Source: DATFVA01 sp963832355
Lineage (GTDB): Bacteria; Bacteroidota; Ignavibacteria; Ignavibacteriales; Ignavibacteriaceae
DNA length: 64,000 bases
Direction: 5' to 3'
Assembly: GCA_963832355.1 (NCBI GenBank)
Contig: CAWHTX010000022.1
Location: forward strand, 41,660 to 105,659
Position 1 is the first letter of the stretch, and each line of letters starts with the position of its first letter. Below the pieces are notes generated by a model. That model saw nothing but the letters and a program-made list of their open reading frames with translations, had not been told where the DNA came from and searched no databases. Shown here one piece after another: positions 1 through 8,540 of the stretch. The translations under genes were made by a program, and so were the position numbers.

Positions 1-270
1 TTTATTCTTGAACAGAACTATCCAAACCCGTTCAATCCATCAACAACAATACAGTACGAGATACCGGTAACCCGGGAGGGATTCGTTCCAGTAAAATTAG
101 CAGTATATAATGTTCTCGGGCAGCAGGTAACTGTTCTGGTTAATGGAGATAAACCCGCCGGCATTCACAAGGCTGAACTGAATATGCCCGGTTTAGCAAG
201 CGGAATTTACTATTACACCCTTACTGTACCCGGCTTTACCACCTCAAAGAAAATGGTGGTGGTGAAATAG
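1..270 (+). CDS. C-terminal end of a secreted protein with type IX sorting domain (partial)
   Basis: Frame 1 is open from the window edge to a TAG at 268-270 and gives 89 residues. It carries the NYPNPFNPSTTI core followed by the usual beta-strand pattern (VYNVLGQQV, GIYYYTL) and ends in a short basic KKMVVVK tail. This is the type A C-terminal sorting domain that directs proteins through the type IX secretion system to the cell surface in Bacteroidota and Ignavibacteria. The functional part of the protein lies upstream of the window, so the cargo's role cannot be told. Confidence 0.9.
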   Translation, partial: FILEQNYPNPFNPSTTIQYEIPVTREGFVPVKLAVYNVLGQQVTVLVNGDKPAGIHKAELNMPGLASGIYYYTLTVPGFTTSKKMVVVK

Positions 271-443
271 TTGGAATGAACGAATTCTTTAACTCTCATT
301 GCCAGTGAGTCTTTGAAAGAAACAATTTCTTATTTTAATTACCCCAATATCAATACCTGCTGCCACCTTAATCCGCTTATTCTCCAATTCACCGGTTGAT
401 CTATTCTTGACAAGGAAAGTTTAATTATTTATTTTCGGGATGA

Positions 444-475
444 CCACTGCGGAAATGCGGTGGCAATTTTTTTTT
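444..475 (+). terminator. Rho-independent terminator before greA
   Basis: A 7-bp stem (CCACTGC with GCGGTGG, one G-T pair) with a GGAAAT loop is followed by CAA and a run of nine T. It lies 170 bp after the upstream stop and just before greA, so it probably separates the two transcription units. The 170 bp between (271-443) show no gene. Confidence 0.75.
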
Positions 476-501
476 AAATTCACCAATTATCAGAGAGAGA
501 G

Positions 502-978
502 ATGGCAGAAGGAAATTTTGTCTATTTAACCAGGGAACGACTGGTTGAATTAGAGAAAGAACTTCGGGAATTAAAAACCAGCGGACGCAAGGAAATGGCA
601 CAAAAAATAGCTGAAGCCCGGGCTCATGGCGACCTTTCCGAAAATGCTGAGTATGATGCGGCTAAAGAAGAGCAGGGCCTCTTCGAATTAAAAATAAGTA
701 AGCTTGAAGACGTTGTTTCAAGGGCAAGAATCATAGACCCCAATCAATTTGAGAATGATAAAGTTCATATTCTTTCAACGGTAAGCATTTTTAACCTTAA
801 GAATAAGAAAAAGATAGAATATACATTGGTCTCTCCCGAAGAAGCAGATTTTCAGGCAGGAAAGATATCTGTGACCTCCCCGGTTGGACAGGGACTAATG
901 GGTACTAAAGTCGGAGACAAAGTAAAAGTTAAAGCGCCGGCAGGTATGCTGGAGTTTGAAATATTAAACATTAAATAA
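502..978 (+). CDS. greA: Transcription elongation factor GreA
   Basis: GreA enters the RNA polymerase secondary channel and stimulates cleavage of backtracked transcripts. The 158-residue length is standard. Residues about 5-75 form the N-terminal coiled coil with the tip motif GDLSENAEYDAA; D44 and E47 match the acidic residues that coordinate the catalytic metal. Residues 80-158 are the FKBP-like C-terminal domain ending in a typical VGDKVKVKAPAGMLEFEI segment. The ATG follows a GAGAGAGAG purine tract that serves as ribosome binding site. It sits directly upstream of ribD with a 20-bp gap. Confidence 0.96.
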   Translation: MAEGNFVYLTRERLVELEKELRELKTSGRKEMAQKIAEARAHGDLSENAEYDAAKEEQGLFELKISKLEDVVSRARIIDPNQFENDKVHILSTVSIFNLKNKKKIEYTLVSPEEADFQAGKISVTSPVGQGLMGTKVGDKVKVKAPAGMLEFEILNIK

Positions 979-998
979 ATCTCAACAGTCTGTAAAGA

Positions 999-2084
999 TT
1001 GACTGATGAATCCTACATACAGTTAGCATTAGAGATCGCAAAAAAAGGAATAGGAGAAGTTAGTCCAAATCCTCTAGTAGGATGTATTCTCGTAAAGAAT
1101 GACAGGATCATAGGAGCTGGTTATCATCAAAAATTCGGAGCAAACCACGCTGAAGTAAACGCCATTGAAAATGCCAGAGAATCCGTTGATGGAAGCACGC
1201 TGTTCATCAACCTTGAGCCATGTAGTCACCATGGCAAAACCCCTCCGTGCGTCGACCGCATTATAGAAAGCAAGATAAAAAAAGTAGTAATCGGGACTCT
1301 CGACATGAACCCGCTTGTGAGCGGCAGTGGAGTAAAGAAACTGAAATCTGCCGGTATTGATGTAAGGGTGGGTGTCCTTGAAAATGACTGCATTAACCTC
1401 AATAAATTTTTCTTCAAGTATATTACAAAGAAAATTCCTTACATCTCTCTGAAGGCGGCTCAGACACTTGATGGAAGAATAGCCGATTCCAAAGGTGCTT
1501 CACAATGGATCTCCTCCATGCAGTCGCGCAAATTTGTGCATCAGCTGCGGGCTAATTATGATGCAGTGCTTGTAGGTGCGGGAACCGTGGGTAAAGATGA
1601 TCCGTCACTAACAGTGAGACTCACGGACGGAAGAAACCCTCGCAGGATAATACTTGACAGTTCACTTAACCTCAAAACAGATAAGAAACTTTTCACCAGA
1701 AATAACGACCACAAAACCATCCTCGTAACTGCCAAATGCAATGAAGGCAGAAGAAAAGTACGTAAGCTTGAGTCACTTGGAGTAAAGGTTATTTTTGCGG
1801 CAGAGGACAAGTCGGGCAACCTCAACTTAAGAAGTGTCTTAAAACAGCTGTCGAAAAACAATATTGCTTCTGTGCTGGTTGAAGGAGGCAGCAGGGTATT
1901 TTCTTCATTCCTCCGCAGCAAATTGTATGATGACATATATTTATTCATCTCTCCTAAAATTGCAGGTCAGGGTATTCCGGTGGTGGAAGATATCGGCGTT
2001 AAAAGCATCAAACGGACTCTTAACGTAAAGATAAAGAACTTCGAACGCATCGGTGAAGATCTGCTCCTTCAGTTGGAAAAATAA
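999..2084 (+). CDS. ribD: Bifunctional riboflavin biosynthesis deaminase/reductase RibD
   Basis: RibD deaminates the pyrimidine intermediate of riboflavin synthesis and then reduces its ribosyl side chain. The N-terminal deaminase has the zinc site H50-A-E52 and C75/C84 in PCSHHGKTPPC. From residue ~148 the reductase domain (ISLKAAQTLDGRIA, VEGGSRVFSSFL) is complete, and 361 residues is the family length. The only start that keeps the conserved N-terminus is a TTG at 999 (MTDESYIQLALEIA), with no strong Shine-Dalgarno. ribE follows after 88 bp, so the two probably form a riboflavin unit; no FMN riboswitch is visible. Confidence 0.94.
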   Translation: MTDESYIQLALEIAKKGIGEVSPNPLVGCILVKNDRIIGAGYHQKFGANHAEVNAIENARESVDGSTLFINLEPCSHHGKTPPCVDRIIESKIKKVVIGTLDMNPLVSGSGVKKLKSAGIDVRVGVLENDCINLNKFFFKYITKKIPYISLKAAQTLDGRIADSKGASQWISSMQSRKFVHQLRANYDAVLVGAGTVGKDDPSLTVRLTDGRNPRRIILDSSLNLKTDKKLFTRNNDHKTILVTAKCNEGRRKVRKLESLGVKVIFAAEDKSGNLNLRSVLKQLSKNNIASVLVEGGSRVFSSFLRSKLYDDIYLFISPKIAGQGIPVVEDIGVKSIKRTLNVKIKNFERIGEDLLLQLEK

Positions 2085-2172
2085 TTTAATTGTTGGTCGG
2101 GATTTACATTTCAACACTCTATTCAAATTTGTAAGTTTGTAGCTTAAAATTCAAAAAATCAGGAGAAATACT

Positions 2173-2778
2173 ATGTTTACGGGGCTGGTAGAAGAAAAAG
2201 GAACATTGATAAATAAAATTAAAACCGGAGATGGTTTCCGGCTTGTAATTAAGGCTCAAAAGGTACTTGAGGATACACAGATCGGCAGCAGTGTCAGCGT
2301 TAACGGATGCTGTCTTACTGTTGTAGAAAAGAAGAATGATTCGGTTGCTATGGATACTATAGAAGAAACTTTGAAGAAAACGAATCTTGGCGAATTAAAT
2401 ATCGGCGACCACGTCAACCTTGAACGGCCGCTGAAAGCTGATGCAAGACTTGGGGGACATTTCGTACTCGGACATGTCGATACAAAGGGTGAAGTTGTGG
2501 AAATAAACGAATTGTCTGCCAGTCATTTTATGAAGATCCGTTTCCCTGAAGAATTTAAGCAGTATCTGATCTATGTTGGATCTGTTTCCATCGACGGGGT
2601 TAGTATGACTGTAGCAGAACTTAAGGATAATGTTTTTGGTGTCGGGATCATTCCTCATACCTGGGAGGAAACAGTATTTTCCACAAGAAAACCCGGCAGC
2701 ACCGTCAATCTTGAATTCGATGTCCTCGGGAAATATGTTGAAAGAATAATGGAGAATAAGGAACCGTTAAATATTTAA
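2173..2778 (+). CDS. ribE: Riboflavin synthase, alpha subunit type
   Basis: Riboflavin synthase dismutates two 6,7-dimethyl-8-ribityllumazine molecules to riboflavin. The protein starts with the diagnostic MFTGLVEEKG and shows the two tandem lumazine-binding beta-barrel repeats: residues 1-~90 with SVNGCCLTV, and ~95-185 with GHFVLGHVD and SIDGVSMTV. The 201-residue length is normal. An AGGAG site lies 8 bp before the ATG. The stop shares one base with the start of tilS (TAATG), so translation is probably coupled. Confidence 0.95.
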   Translation: MFTGLVEEKGTLINKIKTGDGFRLVIKAQKVLEDTQIGSSVSVNGCCLTVVEKKNDSVAMDTIEETLKKTNLGELNIGDHVNLERPLKADARLGGHFVLGHVDTKGEVVEINELSASHFMKIRFPEEFKQYLIYVGSVSIDGVSMTVAELKDNVFGVGIIPHTWEETVFSTRKPGSTVNLEFDVLGKYVERIMENKEPLNI

Positions 2779-4142
2779 TGAACCGGACAGAACAAAAATT
2801 TCTTAAGTTTATTGATGAAAAGGAACTGATTAATATCGGTGATAAGATACTCACAGCGTTCAGCGGGGGGCCTGATTCGGTTTTTCTTCTCTTTCTTCTC
2901 CATAAGTTTCAGAAAAGACTGGGCGTCGAAATCTCTGCTGTGCATATAAATCATAGTCTGAGGGGAACCGCTGCAGCTGAAGATGAAAAATTCTGCAGGG
3001 AGTTTTGTTCAGAGAGAAACATTGAGTTTACTGCAGTAAAGAAAAACGTAAGATCATTTGCTGTAAAAAACGGGTATTCCCTGGAGGAAGCCGGAAGGAT
3101 CACCAGGTACAGGGAATTCGAAAAGTTTCTGAGAAAGAAAAAACTGGATAAGATCGCTACGGCCCATAATGCAGGTGATAATACTGAAACGGTTCTGCTG
3201 AATGTAATAAAGGGTACGGGACTCGATGGTATTTCCGGGATCCCCGCCAGAAGAGATAATATTATTAGACCTGTCCTTTGCTGTACTAAAGATGAAATAT
3301 TAGCCTACCTGGAGTCAAACAAAATCCCGTATTGTATTGATAAATCAAATGAGGGATCGGATTTCGACAGAAATTTCCTTCGTAACAGGGTTCTTCCGCT
3401 TATCCGTGAGAAACTGAACCCCTCAATCGATAACGCTTTGCTGATCTCTTCGGAGAATTTCGGAAATATTAAAGACTACATTCTGGCTAATGAGATCAAA
3501 ATATTCGAAAATATAGAAAGAGACTCATCTGGTAACCTTCTTATACCAGTGGCGGATCTCAGGAAAGCTGACAGGACACTGAAAGGGATGCTGCTGAAGA
3601 ATATTCTAAGCAGAGAGCTGGGGATCCAGGTTTATTCCTATGATATTAAAAAAGTGCTGTCGCTCGAATCAGCACAAACCGGAAAAAAAATTGAACTTTC
3701 GGGAGGAATTCTCGTGTTCAGGGAAAGAGAACACCTTAAATTTATTTCAGGTGCCGCGTCTCAGGATAATTTTGAAGCTGAAATCCGGGTAGGGCAAACT
3801 AAAAAAATTCCCGGCGGAAAGCTGATTATAAAAATTTGTGATAAAGGTTCCCTTGTTTATTCAAATAATAAAAATAAAGAGTATATTTCAGCAGATTCGG
3901 TAAGTAATGAATTTACAATAAGAAGATGGAAAGAGGGCGATTCCTTTCATCCTCTTGGTCTAAAAGGAACGAAAAAAATATCTGATTTTCTCAATGAGCA
4001 GAAAGTTGAGTCCTCCGGCAAAAAAGATCATCTAATACTGTTGAACAGGAATAAAATTGTCTGGGTTATAGGACTCAGGATTGACGACAGGTTTAAGATA
4101 ACTTCTTCTACACAAAAAATACTGGAATTATGCCTGAACTGA
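2778..4142 (+). CDS. tilS: tRNA(Ile)-lysidine synthetase TilS
   Basis: TilS uses ATP and lysine to convert the wobble cytidine of the CAU-anticodon tRNA-Ile to lysidine, so that it reads AUA codons. The PP-loop ATP pyrophosphatase motif SGGPDS is at residues 29-34, followed by the HINHSLRG and TAHNAGDNTETVL segments of the catalytic domain. The C-terminal tRNA-binding part ends with RRWKEGDSFHPLGLKGTKKISDFL. At 454 residues it is full length. It overlaps ribE by 1 bp and hpt by 13 bp. The tilS-hpt-ftsH order is widely conserved in bacteria. Confidence 0.95.
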   Translation: MNRTEQKFLKFIDEKELINIGDKILTAFSGGPDSVFLLFLLHKFQKRLGVEISAVHINHSLRGTAAAEDEKFCREFCSERNIEFTAVKKNVRSFAVKNGYSLEEAGRITRYREFEKFLRKKKLDKIATAHNAGDNTETVLLNVIKGTGLDGISGIPARRDNIIRPVLCCTKDEILAYLESNKIPYCIDKSNEGSDFDRNFLRNRVLPLIREKLNPSIDNALLISSENFGNIKDYILANEIKIFENIERDSSGNLLIPVADLRKADRTLKGMLLKNILSRELGIQVYSYDIKKVLSLESAQTGKKIELSGGILVFREREHLKFISGAASQDNFEAEIRVGQTKKIPGGKLIIKICDKGSLVYSNNKNKEYISADSVSNEFTIRRWKEGDSFHPLGLKGTKKISDFLNEQKVESSGKKDHLILLNRNKIVWVIGLRIDDRFKITSSTQKILELCLN

Positions 4143-4696
4143 AGAATGACAAATTGTTAATTGAAAATGATGTTTTTGTCCCTTTTATTGAAGAAAAAAA
4201 ACTTCAGGAAAGGATAAAAGAACTAGGTGAGGAAATCTCACGGGATTACCAGGGAAAAACACCCATTTTTATCGGGGTTCTGAACGGTGCATTCCTCTTT
4301 CTTTCGGACCTGGTGAAAAATGTTACCATCGACTGTGAAATAGATTTCTTCAAACTTTCCAGTTATGGTGATGCGAAAATTTCGTCGGGAAAAGTTACCC
4401 TCATTAAGGAACTTAATTGTGATGTAAATGGTAGAGATATTATAATTGTAGAGGACATTGTCGATTCAGGACTGTCTATCAAATTTATTGAGGAACATAT
4501 AGGACATTTTACCCCTGCAAGTATGAGAGTAGCCTCTCTCCTTGTTAAACCGAAAAGCCTTAAATATAATGTGAAAATTGATTATATTGGCTTTGATATT
4601 CCAAGTGAATTCGTTATAGGCTACGGATTGGATTACGCTCAGAGATACAGAAACCTGAGATCAATTTATATTCTTGAGAATGATAAAACAGACTAG
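4130..4696 (+). CDS. hpt: Hypoxanthine phosphoribosyltransferase
   Basis: The enzyme salvages hypoxanthine (and usually guanine) with PRPP to make IMP/GMP. The PRPP-binding signature IIIVEDIVDSGLS is at residues 104-116 and the flexible-loop region with SSYG at 77-80. The 188-residue length fits the family. The ATG lies inside the last 13 bp of tilS, giving tight translational coupling. ftsH follows 27 bp later. No unusual features. Confidence 0.93.
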   Translation: MPELKNDKLLIENDVFVPFIEEKKLQERIKELGEEISRDYQGKTPIFIGVLNGAFLFLSDLVKNVTIDCEIDFFKLSSYGDAKISSGKVTLIKELNCDVNGRDIIIVEDIVDSGLSIKFIEEHIGHFTPASMRVASLLVKPKSLKYNVKIDYIGFDIPSEFVIGYGLDYAQRYRNLRSIYILENDKTD

Positions 4697-4723
4697 ATTT
4701 TTTATAAAACAAATAAATGGAAA

Positions 4724-6772
4724 ATGGCAGATAATAAAAATAACAGACCACTTCAAAAACCAAAAGGTAATGGTCCCAATAAACCGGACGACAACTTTGA
4801 CTGGTCAAAGGTAATAAGGTTAGTTTTTGGATGGGGTGCGGTAATAGTCGCGGCTGTCATAGTGATGCAGGTATTTAAGACCGGCACGCAGAACTATGTA
4901 ACTATAACTTACAATCAGTATGAACAGCTGATGGACCAGGGAAAAATTCATACAGCTACAATTACCAAGCAGGATGTAAATGACTACTATTTCAAAGCTG
5001 AGTTAACCTCAGAACAAAGCCTGCGGGTGAATGATCGTACTGAGAAAGTTAAATATATATCGGTTTACCTGCCGGAACCTGTTATAAAGGAACAGGAAGC
5101 AGTATGGAAGGCGAAAAATATAGACTATTCATTCGATAAAGATTCGAATGAATGGCTAAATGTACTACTCGGATTTCTCCCCTGGATAATCATTATAGCC
5201 GTCTGGATTATAATAATGAGAAGAATGCAGGGTGGCAGCGGCGGTACGCGCGGCATATTCTCGTTCGGAAAGAGTAAAGCGAAGCTGATTACACAGTCGG
5301 GACAAAGAATCACCTTCCGTGATGTCGCAGGTGCCGATGAGGCGAAGCTTGAACTGCACGAAATAATAGAATTTTTGAAAGAACCCACCAAGTTTCAGAA
5401 ACTTGGCGGAAAGATACCGAGAGGAGTGCTTTTATTAGGACCTCCCGGAACCGGTAAAACTCTTCTTGCAAGAGCCGTAGCAGGAGAAGCCGGTGTTCCT
5501 TTCTTCTCGATAAGCGGTGCCGATTTCGTTGAGATGTTTGTTGGTGTCGGTGCAAGTCGTGTGAGAGATCTTTTTGAACAGGGAAAGAAGAATGCCCCAT
5601 GTATTATATTCATCGATGAGATTGATGCCGTAGGAAGACACAGAGGCGCAGGACTCGGCGGCGGACACGATGAAAGGGAGCAGACTCTTAACCAGCTCCT
5701 CGTTGAGATGGATGGATTTGAACAGAACAGCGGTGTAATAATAATAGCCGCTACAAACAGACCCGATGTACTCGATCCGGCTCTGATGAGACCCGGAAGG
5801 TTCGACCGCCAGGTTGTGGTTGACCGTCCCGATGTGAAGGGTAGGGAAGGCATTCTTAAAGTACATACCAGGAATATCCCTCTTGATAACAATGTTAAAC
5901 TTGATGTGCTCGCAAAAGGAACTCCCGGTTTAGCAGGTGCTGAACTCGCCAATCTTGTAAATGAAGCTGCACTTCTCGCAGCCAGGAAAAACAAGAAGAA
6001 CGTTGAGATGATAGATTTTGAGGAAGCCAAGGATAAAGTAATGATGGGAATGGAAAGGAAGAGCCTCATCATCTCTGAAGAAGAAAAGAAAACCACTGCT
6101 TATCATGAAATAGGACACGTACTTGTCGCGCGGATGCTTCCGGATGCCGACCCTGTACACAAGGTTACTATAATACCGCGGGGCAGGGCTTTAGGTGTTA
6201 CAAGCTATCTCCCGATCGATGAAAAGCACACTTACTCCCGGGAATATCTTGAAGCAATCATAACCTATGCGCTTGGCGGCAGGGCTGCTGAAAAGATTAT
6301 TTTCAATCATTTCACGACAGGTGCGGGTAATGACATTGAGAAAGCTACAGGAATTGCACGCAAGATGGTCTGCGAGTGGGGAATGAGCGATAAACTCGGT
6401 CCTCTAAGCTACGGGGCAAAGAGAGAAGAGATTTTCCTTGGACGTGAAATTCAGAGTCACAGAGATTACAGTGAAAGAACTGCAATAGAGATCGATGAGG
6501 AAGTAAGAAGGTTCGTAAATGAGGCTATGGTCCGTGCTGAAAAGATCCTGACGGATAATATAGACCTGCTGCACAAACTTTCCCAGGAACTCCTTGAGCG
6601 GGAGATCCTCGATTCGCACGAAATAGATGCAATAATAAGAGGCGAAACTCTTCCGCCTATTAAGAAGAACGGAAGTTCGGAAACAGCCCCGGAGGTTATT
6701 CCGGAACATGTTAAAAAACTGATGGAGCAAAGAAAACCGAAAGAATCTTCCCCAAAAGATGACTCCAATTGA
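4724..6772 (+). CDS. ftsH: ATP-dependent membrane zinc metalloprotease FtsH
   Basis: FtsH is a membrane-anchored AAA+ protease that degrades misassembled membrane proteins and short-lived regulators. There are two N-terminal membrane segments (about residues 31-50 and 144-166) around a periplasmic domain. Walker A GPPGTGKT is at 239-246, Walker B IIFIDEID at 294-301, and the second region of homology ATNRPDVLDPALMRPGRFDR near 343-362. The zinc-binding HEIGH at 461-465 marks the M41 protease domain. At 682 residues with a charged C-terminal tail it is intact. Its last 14 bp overlap the next gene. Confidence 0.97.
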   Translation: MADNKNNRPLQKPKGNGPNKPDDNFDWSKVIRLVFGWGAVIVAAVIVMQVFKTGTQNYVTITYNQYEQLMDQGKIHTATITKQDVNDYYFKAELTSEQSLRVNDRTEKVKYISVYLPEPVIKEQEAVWKAKNIDYSFDKDSNEWLNVLLGFLPWIIIIAVWIIIMRRMQGGSGGTRGIFSFGKSKAKLITQSGQRITFRDVAGADEAKLELHEIIEFLKEPTKFQKLGGKIPRGVLLLGPPGTGKTLLARAVAGEAGVPFFSISGADFVEMFVGVGASRVRDLFEQGKKNAPCIIFIDEIDAVGRHRGAGLGGGHDEREQTLNQLLVEMDGFEQNSGVIIIAATNRPDVLDPALMRPGRFDRQVVVDRPDVKGREGILKVHTRNIPLDNNVKLDVLAKGTPGLAGAELANLVNEAALLAARKNKKNVEMIDFEEAKDKVMMGMERKSLIISEEEKKTTAYHEIGHVLVARMLPDADPVHKVTIIPRGRALGVTSYLPIDEKHTYSREYLEAIITYALGGRAAEKIIFNHFTTGAGNDIEKATGIARKMVCEWGMSDKLGPLSYGAKREEIFLGREIQSHRDYSERTAIEIDEEVRRFVNEAMVRAEKILTDNIDLLHKLSQELLEREILDSHEIDAIIRGETLPPIKKNGSSETAPEVIPEHVKKLMEQRKPKESSPKDDSN

Positions 6773-7427
6773 TAACGGAACAATTCATTACAGAGATGAA
6801 TTAGTCAGAAAACTGATTCATCTCTTTTCTCTTTCTATCCCTATAATTTATTATTTTATTTCCCGAAGTGAGGGAATTCTGATTCTCAGCATTCTTACCG
6901 GTGCGGCTCTGATCCTGGATCTGTCGAGGTATGTCTCACCATCGGTTGGAAAGGTGTTTTATAAGATCTTCGGATTCCTTTTGAGAAAGCACGAAATTGA
7001 CTCGAGCAAGAAGAACCTGAACGGAGCGACATATGTATTTATCTCAGCTTTAATCTGCGTTATCCTGTTCCCGAAAGTGCTTTTTATTACAGCATTTACG
7101 ATTCTCATAATAAGCGATACGATGGCTGCCCTTATAGGGAGGAAATTCGGGAAACACAAGTTCCTTTCCAAGAGTCTCGAGGGAACTTTGGCATTTTTTA
7201 TAAGTGCAAGTATTGTCGTTTTTTTTACTCCGAAAATGGAAAATCTGCCCGCCGAGTATATAATCGGACTTATTGCCGCGGCGGTAGGAGCAATCGTAGA
7301 AAATATCTCATTCGGATTTGCTGATGATAACCTGGCAATTCCGATTTCAATAGGATTTACAATGTGGCTTTTATATATGGCAATTCTGCCGGAACTGCAA
7401 ATAGTACTGCCAATACTACCGAGGTAG
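6759..7427 (+). CDS. DGK1/VTE5/SEC59-type lipid kinase or cytidylyltransferase-like membrane protein
   Basis: A 222-residue polytopic membrane protein with about seven hydrophobic segments. The start (RDELVRKLIHLFSLSIPI), an early DLSRYVSP, and ISDTMAALIGRKFGKHKF followed by KSLEGTLAFF match the COG0170 family, which includes dolichol kinase, phytol kinase and CTP-dependent diacylglycerol kinase. The substrate cannot be told from sequence; in bacteria a role in (iso)prenyl or lipid alcohol phosphorylation is plausible. It overlaps ftsH by 14 bp and is followed 3 bp later by the DUF4837 lipoprotein gene. Confidence 0.8.
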   Translation: MTPIDNGTIHYRDELVRKLIHLFSLSIPIIYYFISRSEGILILSILTGAALILDLSRYVSPSVGKVFYKIFGFLLRKHEIDSSKKNLNGATYVFISALICVILFPKVLFITAFTILIISDTMAALIGRKFGKHKFLSKSLEGTLAFFISASIVVFFTPKMENLPAEYIIGLIAAAVGAIVENISFGFADDNLAIPISIGFTMWLLYMAILPELQIVLPILPR

Positions 7428-7430
7428 AGG

Positions 7431-8534
7431 ATGAAAAAATTTTTAATAACTGTAATCGCATTAGCATCAGCTTTTTACTTTCTTGCCTGTGAGACTTCGA
7501 ATAAGCCTGCCCAGGGACTGGAAGACGAAATCTACGTGGTGGCCGATTCCACAGAATATGCCGAACTCTCGCCTGCGCTTGATTCCGCATTCCAGAAGAT
7601 CATTTATACTCCCCAGCCTGAAAAGCTGTTTACATTGATAAGGATCTCCCCCAACCAGCTTGAAAGATACCGTCATAAGAAAAATTTGCTGATTGTAGCC
7701 CCTTTAAATTCCGGTTCTCTAACCTCACAGTTTATTCATGCATCTGTGGATTCTGCCGCAATAGAGCAGATCAGAGAAAAGAAAGATTTTATAATTAAGA
7801 AAGAAAATTTGTGGGCCAGGAATCAGCTCGTAATGATCCTGACAGCCCCAACTATTCAGGATCTCGAATTCAATATTCTGAACAATAAAGATAATCTTCT
7901 GTACGCTTTCCAGAAGGTGTCTGATAAGAGACTGGAGCAGAGTCTTTATAATGCCAAATATGAACAAAAGCCACTGGAAGGAAAGCTGCTGAAAGAATAC
8001 GGCTGGCTGATTTATGTGCAGGCCGATTTCAAACTTGCTCTGGATGTTCCCCAGGATAATTTTGTATGGCTCCGGAGATCTCCCGGCAGCGATATGGAAC
8101 GCTGGGTGTTTATTCACTGGATAGATAATGCTTCTCCAGCTTATCTCACCGAGGATTCGGTAAGGGCGATCAGGAACAGGATGACTAAGAAATTTTATCG
8201 GACTACAGATGACAGTGCCTACGTGGTGATTGCGTCGGATTATTATATGTCGAGTGAAGTTAATTTCCATGGAAAATATGCCATATTCACGCAGGGACTC
8301 TGGGAACTGAATATTAAAGGAATGGGAGGTCCTTTTATCAACTACACATTTTTTGATGAGAAGACCAACAGACTTTATATGCTCGACGGATCAATTTATG
8401 CTCCAAAATATTACAAGAGGAACCTCATACAGCAGATGGACGTCCTACTGCAGTCATTTATGACCGGTTCGGAAGTTAGCAAAGAAAAGAAGCAGGAACT
8501 TCTTAAAGCGGCAGAAGATTACAAAAAAGAGTAA
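7431..8534 (+). CDS. DUF4837-type lipoprotein
   Basis: A 367-residue protein with a lipoprotein signal: a hydrophobic stretch ending in FLAC, so Cys20 is the likely lipidation site. The body, with RYRHKKNLLIVAPL and ARNQLVMILTAPT, resembles DUF4837 proteins found almost only in Bacteroidota and relatives; their function is unknown. The gene directly follows the lipid-kinase-like gene (3-bp gap) and ends 6 bp from the convergent DUF2723 gene. It is probably anchored in the periplasmic or outer-membrane leaflet. Family assignment is from memory of the family pattern. Confidence 0.7.
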   Translation: MKKFLITVIALASAFYFLACETSNKPAQGLEDEIYVVADSTEYAELSPALDSAFQKIIYTPQPEKLFTLIRISPNQLERYRHKKNLLIVAPLNSGSLTSQFIHASVDSAAIEQIREKKDFIIKKENLWARNQLVMILTAPTIQDLEFNILNNKDNLLYAFQKVSDKRLEQSLYNAKYEQKPLEGKLLKEYGWLIYVQADFKLALDVPQDNFVWLRRSPGSDMERWVFIHWIDNASPAYLTEDSVRAIRNRMTKKFYRTTDDSAYVVIASDYYMSSEVNFHGKYAIFTQGLWELNIKGMGGPFINYTFFDEKTNRLYMLDGSIYAPKYYKRNLIQQMDVLLQSFMTGSEVSKEKKQELLKAAEDYKKE

Positions 8535-8540
8535 TTTCTT

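Noticed and set aside
5395..6096. 233-codon antisense frame in ftsH
   Set aside because: Shadow of the strongly conserved FtsH reading frame; Ser/Leu-rich composition typical of such shadows.
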